DNA of 38,451 bases from a virus: IMG/VR virus record IMGVR_UViG_3300033153_005134, positions 1 to 38,451 of that record, one strand, 5' to 3'. Shown in pieces: positions 33,509 through 38,451 of this stretch (positions are counted from its first letter, which is position 1; every line of letters begins with the position of its first letter). A program made the translations under genes and the position numbers. The notes beneath the pieces were generated by a model. It was not told where the DNA came from. It saw nothing but the letters and a program-made list of their open reading frames with translations, and ran no database searches.

Positions 33509-35107
33509 CTAAATCTTTCCACCTTTATCAATATTACTGCCATCTGCCCTAGTTTGGTCGCCTGATTCCGTTAGGTCATCATCTGCCTTTCTAGGTCTTC
33601 CTTTTGAATCTACGTCATCCTTACCCAATTGTGATGCATTCATAATAGGAGTAAGTTTGTCTATAAAACCAGATGCGTCACCCATTTCCATTTGTCTAAT
33701 CATATCTTGATATGGCATTCCGATAGCTGCACTAAGTTTTTGTGGTAGAACGATTCCTTTTTCCATTAAATCTAATTGCACACTTAGTCTTTTCTCTCTA
33801 TTTACTGAGAACTCAGACCCTTCAAATTTAAACTTAAATTTGTATTTTTTTGTTCTTTTATTTACATGATATTCCAAAAAATTTTCAAAATATGGATATA
33901 TATAAGTCATTAAAAATGTATCTGCATCAACAGAAAATTGAGATTCTATTGCTGTTGATTTTTCACCAGATGATATTCTAGTATTTATACCAGAAGAAGC
34001 AACTGTTGTTTTCAAATAATTTGAATAAGTATCTTTATTCTCATAGGGAAAACTTATTGCTTGCATTTCTTTCAACGGTGCAGCAGCAATCTTAATTGAA
34101 CTATCTAATCCCTGTCTAAGTATTGCAAGGAATTTTCCAAGAAGTTCTGGACTAATAGCAATGTTATCTTTAACAATACCGCCCTTTAAGTCTTTATTTA
34201 TATATGGAATTTCACCAAGCAAAACTTTTGAAGCAGCAACTACATCAGCATTTTTCTGGATTTCTCTAAGTAATGGTTGTAATGCAAGGTCTGCAAATAA
34301 AGCAGATAAATATGGAATTCTTGTAGCAATTTCTGGTGTCATTTTCCAACACCAGAAATTATCTTCTGGTGAGCAATCAACCCACTGTACCCATGAAGAA
34401 TTTCCCCTTACTGAAACTGGAAGATTTGGTGCATAAGTACCACCACCACTGCCAACCCATTCAGCATACATTTTTTTCATTACATCTGGGTATAAATCAA
34501 TATCAACCCCAGGTTGTTGAAACCACAACATATCAAAAGCAAATAATAATCCATAATCAAATCTTCCATCTATTTTACATCTTTGACTTGGAAGCTCTTG
34601 TAAGACATACTTATTACCATCATCCCTAAGAACTCCAAAAAATGTCTCTTGTCTTAGAAGCTGTTTCATTACTTTTTTAAACTCTTGAATAACATCGAAC
34701 TTATCAAGAAACTCAAATAAAATTTGTTCATCCTTTTTATATTCGGCTTTTTTATATTTTTTCAATTCACCATTCATACATACATATGTTAAGTCAAATG
34801 AAAGAAGATTGCTAAGATAGCCTAACATTCTCTTATAAATCATTGAATTTAATTCCAATGATTCAGAATATCCACGAAGTTCATCTTCACTTTCTTTCGG
34901 TGATAACAAAGCCGCTGCAATTTTTTCACTTGTAACTTCATAAGGATTTAATGTTGCATCTTTCATTCGTTCATTAAGCAAATATGGAGTAATAGCATTT
35001 GCAAGAAAAGTTCCAGATGTTATTGAATTTGCAAACTCAAGAACATCCCAAGTTTGTTGTTCTGTAAGGCTTTCTTCATTAGAAAGCTCTTTATTTTTGT
35101 CTTCCAC
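33509..35107 (-). CDS. Portal protein
   Basis: A 532-residue portal protein, the dodecameric ring through which DNA enters and leaves the capsid. It follows terminase as expected. Portal-like features include the N-terminal helical clip (SLELNSMIYKRMLGYLSNLL), the wing strand QELPSQRCKIDG, the helical stem region LALQPLLREIQKNADVVAAS and the C-terminal crown with LMEKGIVLPQKLSAAIG. The tail (DSKGRPRKADDDLTES) is polar. The start is GTG with AGGAGG ten bases upstream. No frameshift is seen. Confidence 0.88.
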   Translation of the reverse strand: MEDKNKELSNEESLTEQQTWDVLEFANSITSGTFLANAITPYLLNERMKDATLNPYEVTSEKIAAALLSPKESEDELRGYSESLELNSMIYKRMLGYLSNLLSFDLTYVCMNGELKKYKKAEYKKDEQILFEFLDKFDVIQEFKKVMKQLLRQETFFGVLRDDGNKYVLQELPSQRCKIDGRFDYGLLFAFDMLWFQQPGVDIDLYPDVMKKMYAEWVGSGGGTYAPNLPVSVRGNSSWVQWVDCSPEDNFWCWKMTPEIATRIPYLSALFADLALQPLLREIQKNADVVAASKVLLGEIPYINKDLKGGIVKDNIAISPELLGKFLAILRQGLDSSIKIAAAPLKEMQAISFPYENKDTYSNYLKTTVASSGINTRISSGEKSTAIESQFSVDADTFLMTYIYPYFENFLEYHVNKRTKKYKFKFKFEGSEFSVNREKRLSVQLDLMEKGIVLPQKLSAAIGMPYQDMIRQMEMGDASGFIDKLTPIMNASQLGKDDVDSKGRPRKADDDLTESGDQTRADGSNIDKGGKI

Positions 35108-35128
35108 TAACCAAATACCTCCTTTCTT

Positions 35129-35617
35129 TTATAACACCGTAGTAAGCATAAGCAATTCTTCCATACCACCCTCTTTACTGTCTCTCAACAAGTCAGCATC
35201 AAGAAATGTGGCAAAATGATTCGCATAAGCTACCGATGTATAACGGTCTTTCCTAGAGCCAGAAGGCTCTTCTAATTTAATATTTCCACCAGACATTTTC
35301 ATTGATAATCCAATACATTCATTTACTAATAAACTTGTTTGAACATATGGATGTAATAGATTTGCCTTTTCTGACAATTCATCAACACTCTGACTTCTGT
35401 ATTTTTTATTTTTTTTAAACAAATAATCATCTGCTTTGTTTTCATTTACCAAAAAAGAAAACATCTTTTTTTGTAACCTATCTCTCATAGATACATTTAT
35501 ATCGTTATTAAGAGAAGGAGTTCCACTAATTGGATATATAATTGGTATGGCATTTTTAGCCAATGTTCTTTCTGAAAGCTCAACCATAACACCTTCATCA
35601 ATGCTCTCATGTAACAT
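35129..35617 (-). CDS. Terminase large subunit, C-terminal part (split gene)
   Basis: A 162-residue ORF that reads as the C-terminal end of a large terminase: LAKNAIPIIYPISGTPSLNN, then RDRLQKKMFSFLVNE, LLHPYVQTSLLVNECIGLSM and GSRKDRYTSVAYANHF. The last motif carries the acidic residue and arginine-lysine pair that close the nuclease domain in TerL proteins. The frame differs from the preceding ORF, whose stop codon (TAG) lies two bases before this ATG. No Shine-Dalgarno site is close; the nearest GGGG is about 13 bases upstream. It may be made by re-initiation, or the split may be a mutation or assembly error. Confidence 0.75.
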   Translation of the reverse strand: MLHESIDEGVMVELSERTLAKNAIPIIYPISGTPSLNNDINVSMRDRLQKKMFSFLVNENKADDYLFKKNKKYRSQSVDELSEKANLLHPYVQTSLLVNECIGLSMKMSGGNIKLEEPSGSRKDRYTSVAYANHFATFLDADLLRDSKEGGMEELLMLTTVL

Positions 35618-35619
35618 TA

Positions 35620-36924
35620 CTATTCAATTCCCCTACCATCATCTTGTGTTATTGTTCCAAGTTGGTCATAAATTCCAATACCATTTTGTGCAAGGTCAAG
35701 AACTATATAGTCAGCATTAAAATCATGATAAATTTGCTTTATTCGTAAAGTTTGAATAACTGTATTTTCACCATTATGACTTTCAATATATGGCACAATT
35801 CTCTCATAACCCTTTTGAGTTGGTAATAACCTTATACATGAAATAATTGTATTATCATTTCTTTTTCCAGACCTAGTTGCAATATCAACTGAAACCAATC
35901 TGATTTCACCTTCAATTCTTCTTAGTCCATTTGGATTTTTTATTTTGTATTCATGGTCTTTTTGTGGATAAAATGCCATTTTTATCTTTCTTGCCCTTTC
36001 AAACATTGAAAGTTTAAAATAAGCGTCTTTTGCTTCTCCCCAAGGTATGTTTTCATACTCTTCAAGAAAAGTAATTTCATCCATCTTTTCTCTTTCTCTA
36101 GCTATCTGTTTAGGTGTTTTAATATTATGTTTTACTGCCGTTAAATAATCTGTTGCCAAAAAACCAACATTATCTCCGTTTATCATCATTCTTATAGTTG
36201 TAATAGCTTCTTCATACCACCAAAGACCTTTATGATAAGCCGATGAAATAAAAATTTCTTTTGGCTCTTCTAATAAATGTGCATACTCTTTTTTATGTAT
36301 ATATGGTGGTTGTCTAACAAATGAGAATGGTCTAATTACCGCATCAAGAACTTCCTTATCAATAAGTCTAAATTCTTCATATATTGTTAGAGTAGCCCTC
36401 TTTCCTCTACTTGAATCTCTGGATGCAACAACAACCATTCTACTTCCATTATGAAATTCAACCTCATATTTATTAGCATTTGTTGTTATATTTCTTATTT
36501 CTCTTGCAAGATTTGGATAATTGTCTCTAAGTTCAGTAACTTTTTCAGAAATAATATTTCCAGCCTGTTCTTTTGTAGAAGCAACAACAACTATCTTTGA
36601 GTTAGGATATAATATTGCTCTTGCACAAGAATACACAGCAATAAGCCAAGATTTTCCAACAGCACGACTCGCAATGGCAACAAAAGAATCTTTTACGCCC
36701 ATTGAATACATCCATATAATTTGATATGGATGTAATTTTATTTTAAAGTAATGTTCAACAAATCTGTGAACATTTTTTCTATAAAAAGTAATCCATGTAA
36801 TAAGATTATCTTTTTTTTTACCCTCTACCTCATGTCTAAGAGTCATCTTTTTTGGCTGTTTAAATTGATTTTTACTTTTTTGATTTTTTTTATATTTGTT
36901 TTGATAGTTATTATATGTTGGCAT
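35620..36924 (-). CDS. Terminase large subunit, N-terminal part (ATPase and start of nuclease)
   Basis: A 434-residue ORF (ATG 36924, GGGG six bases upstream, two bases from the TerS stop codon) encoding the DNA-packaging motor. Walker A is ASRAVGKS at residues 85-92, Walker B TLTIYEEF at 178-185 and motif III SSAYHKG near 228. The nuclease half starts with VSVDIAT (D347) and includes VLDLAQNG (D410). The ORF stops at residue 434 (RGIE) before the nuclease C-terminus, which lies in the next ORF in another frame. The cut is inside the nuclease, so without the second ORF DNA cleavage would probably fail. An upstream extension to 37101 only overlaps TerS and is not used. Confidence 0.85.
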   Translation of the reverse strand: MPTYNNYQNKYKKNQKSKNQFKQPKKMTLRHEVEGKKKDNLITWITFYRKNVHRFVEHYFKIKLHPYQIIWMYSMGVKDSFVAIASRAVGKSWLIAVYSCARAILYPNSKIVVVASTKEQAGNIISEKVTELRDNYPNLAREIRNITTNANKYEVEFHNGSRMVVVASRDSSRGKRATLTIYEEFRLIDKEVLDAVIRPFSFVRQPPYIHKKEYAHLLEEPKEIFISSAYHKGLWWYEEAITTIRMMINGDNVGFLATDYLTAVKHNIKTPKQIAREREKMDEITFLEEYENIPWGEAKDAYFKLSMFERARKIKMAFYPQKDHEYKIKNPNGLRRIEGEIRLVSVDIATRSGKRNDNTIISCIRLLPTQKGYERIVPYIESHNGENTVIQTLRIKQIYHDFNADYIVLDLAQNGIGIYDQLGTITQDDGRGIE

Positions 36925-36925
36925 A

Positions 36926-37888
36926 TTATTCCCCAAACAAATTTTCTTCAACATCTTCGTCAGAAATATTGAAATCTCTTGAGCCTGTAACGAAGTTCTT
37001 GGTTGGTCTGGTAATATAATCATCCAAATATTTATTAATATTATCAACATCTTCAAATAACTCATGTTGTTGATACCATTCAGCAGGAGATAATTCTTCA
37101 ATTTCTTTTATCCATATTCCGAATATATCATTGCTTTTATCAGCAGCATTTGCCATGCTTGGAGAAATGGCAAGACTTTTCATAATGTCTTGCAACCCCT
37201 TTACGAGATTTGATGTACTTTTATTATTTTTTCTTGCATCCCTTATAGCCAAAAGTGTAAAACAAACTTCTTTTAAAAGAACTTTTTCTGAATATGTATC
37301 TGCTTTATGTGTTTTTTTAAATGAAGAATATTCACCTTCAAGAAATCTATAGTCATTATATTCAAGTCCTTCTCCCCAAAATTCATTTAGTTCATAAGCG
37401 TTTTCTTCTGAGACACCAAAGTCTTCAAGAATATCCCCATCTTCTATTTCTTGTGCATAGCTATCAAATATCTTAATGATTTCTGGATTTAATGTAGCCA
37501 TTCCAGATGCCTTTGATTTATAAAAACCATAAGCACCATCAACCTTTTTGCTTTTATTTACTTTTCCTTCAATCCACTTTCTTGTAGCATCAACAGCTTG
37601 TTCTAAATATGCAATATTTAATATTTTACATGTTGCATATATAGAAGAAGAGATACTATGACTAGTTAAATAAAAAGACATAAAAATTTTAGAAACACAA
37701 TTTTTACAAATAGACATATAACCATTTGAATCAAGAAATTCATCATTAGCTTTATAAAAATTTCTAGGTAAAAGATTTTTTTCACACTTTCTGCAATAAC
37801 AAGAAGTTATTTCTTTACCATTCAGATTATAGAATTTTGTTTTTTCATTCTTTCTTTTCATTCTAGTTTTTTTAGGATTTTCTGTCAT
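36926..37888 (-). CDS. Terminase small subunit-like protein
   Basis: A 320-residue protein in the small-terminase position, directly upstream of TerL. It starts with a basic tail, then a zinc ribbon (CYCRKC near residue 30, then CKNC near 61), and ends in a mostly helical, acidic C-terminal half with FEDVDNINKYLDD. The zinc-ribbon-plus-helical layout is seen in proteins annotated as small terminases in Gram-positive phages. It would bind the packaging start site. AGGAGAGG lies upstream of the ATG. Confidence 0.65.
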   Translation of the reverse strand: MTENPKKTRMKRKNEKTKFYNLNGKEITSCYCRKCEKNLLPRNFYKANDEFLDSNGYMSICKNCVSKIFMSFYLTSHSISSSIYATCKILNIAYLEQAVDATRKWIEGKVNKSKKVDGAYGFYKSKASGMATLNPEIIKIFDSYAQEIEDGDILEDFGVSEENAYELNEFWGEGLEYNDYRFLEGEYSSFKKTHKADTYSEKVLLKEVCFTLLAIRDARKNNKSTSNLVKGLQDIMKSLAISPSMANAADKSNDIFGIWIKEIEELSPAEWYQQHELFEDVDNINKYLDDYITRPTKNFVTGSRDFNISDEDVEENLFGE

Positions 37889-37910
37889 TTCCTCTCCTAT
37901 AATAGTTTAA

Positions 37911-37939
37911 ATTAAAAAGACCTGCTTTTCACAGGTCTT
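37911..37939 (-). terminator. Intrinsic terminator after the tRNA genes
   Basis: Stem AAGACCTG / CAGGTCTT (arms 37932-37939 and 37917-37924) with a seven-base loop, followed on the minus strand by TTTAATTT. It ends about 23 bases before the TerS start codon, leaving no room for a separate promoter. The 55 bases between it and tRNA-Pro hold only a small ATGTC/GACAT hairpin. Confidence 0.8.
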
Positions 37940-37994
37940 ACAAAAACCCTCCACATTTCAGCATGTCAAAGACATAGGCTTGGCGAGTATATTG

Positions 37995-38066
37995 TCAGAA
38001 AATCTGGAATCGAACCAGAGTCTTCAACTCCCAAAGCTGACGGATTACCGACTTTCCCATTTTCTG
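37995..38066 (-). tRNA. tRNA-Pro (TGG)
   Basis: A cloverleaf of 72 bases on the minus strand. It has acceptor CAGAAAA / TTTTCTG with discriminator A, a D-arm with one A-A mismatch, anticodon stem TCAGC / GTTGA (one G-T) with loop TTTGGGA and anticodon TGG, and T-arm TCTGG-TTCGATT-CCAGA. No CCA is encoded. Confidence 0.9.
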
Positions 38067-38082
38067 ATAGTTTTTAAAATAG

Positions 38083-38156
38083 AGCACCCAACAGGCATCG
38101 AACCTGTGACCTACCGCTTACAAGGCGGTTGCTCTGCCAAACTGAGCTATAGGTGC
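38083..38156 (-). tRNA. tRNA-Thr (TGT)
   Basis: A minus-strand cloverleaf of 74 bases. It has acceptor GCACCTA / TGGGTGC, D-stem GCTC/GAGC, anticodon stem ACCGC / GCGGT with loop CTTGTAA and anticodon TGT, and T-arm ACAGG-TTCGATG-CCTGT. The discriminator base is T and no CCA is encoded. Confidence 0.93.
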
Positions 38157-38164
38157 ATATGCTA

Positions 38165-38219
38165 ATTTTTATGTTGTCTGCCAACCTGTATATTTTGGAT
38201 TTTTCTGTTGTCCACCAAC
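38165..38219 (-). repeat. Imperfect 21-bp direct repeat between tRNA-Ile and tRNA-Thr
   Basis: Copies at 38165-38185 and 38199-38219 match at 18 of 21 bases (attttt-x-tgttgtc-xx-ccaac, offset 34). They lie in a 124-base gap (38157-38280) without a convincing gene; short frames on the minus strand have no start or only 23 codons. The repeat could be an iteron, binding site or coding remnant. Confidence 0.55.
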
Positions 38220-38280
38220 GATTGTAGACCCATATGTTCTACTCGAATATCAGATTTTTAAGGTGTTAGCTCACCATAGG

Positions 38281-38354
38281 TACAACCAGATGGATTTGAA
38301 CCACCGACCCTCATCTTATCAGGATGACGCTCTACCAGACTGAGCTATGATTGT
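38281..38354 (-). tRNA. tRNA-Ile (GAT)
   Basis: A minus-strand cloverleaf of 74 bases. It has acceptor ACAATCA / TGGTTGT with discriminator A, D-stem GCTC/GAGC, anticodon stem TCATC / GATGA with loop CTGATAA and anticodon GAT, and T-arm GGTGG-TTCAAAT-CCATC. No CCA is encoded. It is separated from tRNA-Phe by six bases. Confidence 0.93.
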
Positions 38355-38360
38355 ATGTAG

Positions 38361-38433
38361 TGTACCCTACTGGATTTGAACCAGTGACCTTGAGGGCTTC
38401 AACCCCATGCTCTACCGACTGAGCTAAAGGTAC
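38361..38433 (-). tRNA. tRNA-Phe (GAA)
   Basis: A minus-strand cloverleaf of 73 bases. It has acceptor GTACCTT / AGGGTAC with discriminator A, D-stem GCTC/GAGC, anticodon stem TGGGG / CCCTC pairing (one G-T), loop TTGAAGC with anticodon GAA, and T-arm ACTGG-TTCAAAT-CCAGT. No CCA is encoded. It is the first tRNA of the visible cluster; more may lie beyond the window edge. Confidence 0.93.
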
Positions 38434-38451
38434 ATAATCCTCATCAATTTT

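Noticed and set aside
35615-35626. Programmed -1 frameshift as the explanation for the split terminase.
   Set aside because: A stop codon TGA of the -1 frame lies three to four bases before the TAG, so slipping would have to occur on one GAA codon, which is not a known slippery site.
37964-37969. TTGACA on the minus strand upstream of TerS as a -35 box.
   Set aside because: No -10-like hexamer lies 15-19 bases downstream, and the tRNA terminator would stop the transcript.
38220-38280. Possible fifth tRNA between tRNA-Thr and tRNA-Ile.
   Set aside because: A TTCGAGT-like loop is present, but its flanks do not pair and no anticodon arm can be drawn.

Overview
The window reads as part of the genome of an AT-rich tailed phage of the siphovirus type. 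It has a complete head-to-tail morphogenesis module on the minus strand: terminase, portal, protease/scaffold, capsid, neck, tail tube, a 1353-residue tape measure, Dit, a Tal-like hub and fibres. A nucleotide-metabolism and accessory module lies on the plus strand, and four tRNA genes sit at the right edge. No contractile-sheath gene is seen. Shine-Dalgarno sites of the AAGGAGG kind precede most minus-strand genes. The head and tail proteins resemble families common in phages of Bacillota. The accessory lipoprotein (lipobox, Thr/Pro/Glu linker, NBR1-type Ig domain) has an arrangement I associate with Chloroflexota lipoproteins. I therefore treat an anaerobic Chloroflexota or Bacillota host as an open inference. 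The B12-dependent (class II) ribonucleotide reductase fits an anaerobic host.

Plus strand, 1-8330. A Cys-motif protein and an overlapping radical SAM/SPASM protein come first, then a lipoprotein, a secreted GH25 muramidase and an HNH endonuclease. After a 197-bp gap with hairpins and a near-consensus extended -10 promoter comes a tight nucleotide operon: two small proteins, a guanylate-kinase-like enzyme, class II RNR, dUTPase and a 49-codon ORF. It closes at a bidirectional terminator where the two transcription directions meet.

Minus strand, 37888 down to 8432. Gene order is TerS, TerL (split into two ORFs), portal, small head proteins, protease-scaffold fusion, head protein, major capsid protein, connector and neck proteins, chaperone-like gene, tail tube. 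A run of small genes follows, including two membrane proteins that could be holins. A strong terminator comes next, then RusA-like resolvase and a tyrosine recombinase, and then the tape measure, Dit, Tal and fibre/adhesin genes. Recombination genes inside the tail module, behind a terminator, are unusual.

Right edge, 37889-38451. tRNA-Phe, tRNA-Ile, tRNA-Thr and tRNA-Pro, all minus strand, are closed by a terminator just before TerS. A 21-bp imperfect direct repeat lies in the gap between tRNA-Ile and tRNA-Thr. No repressor, replication proteins, CRISPR array or insertion sequence is visible, so whether the phage is temperate cannot be decided from this window.
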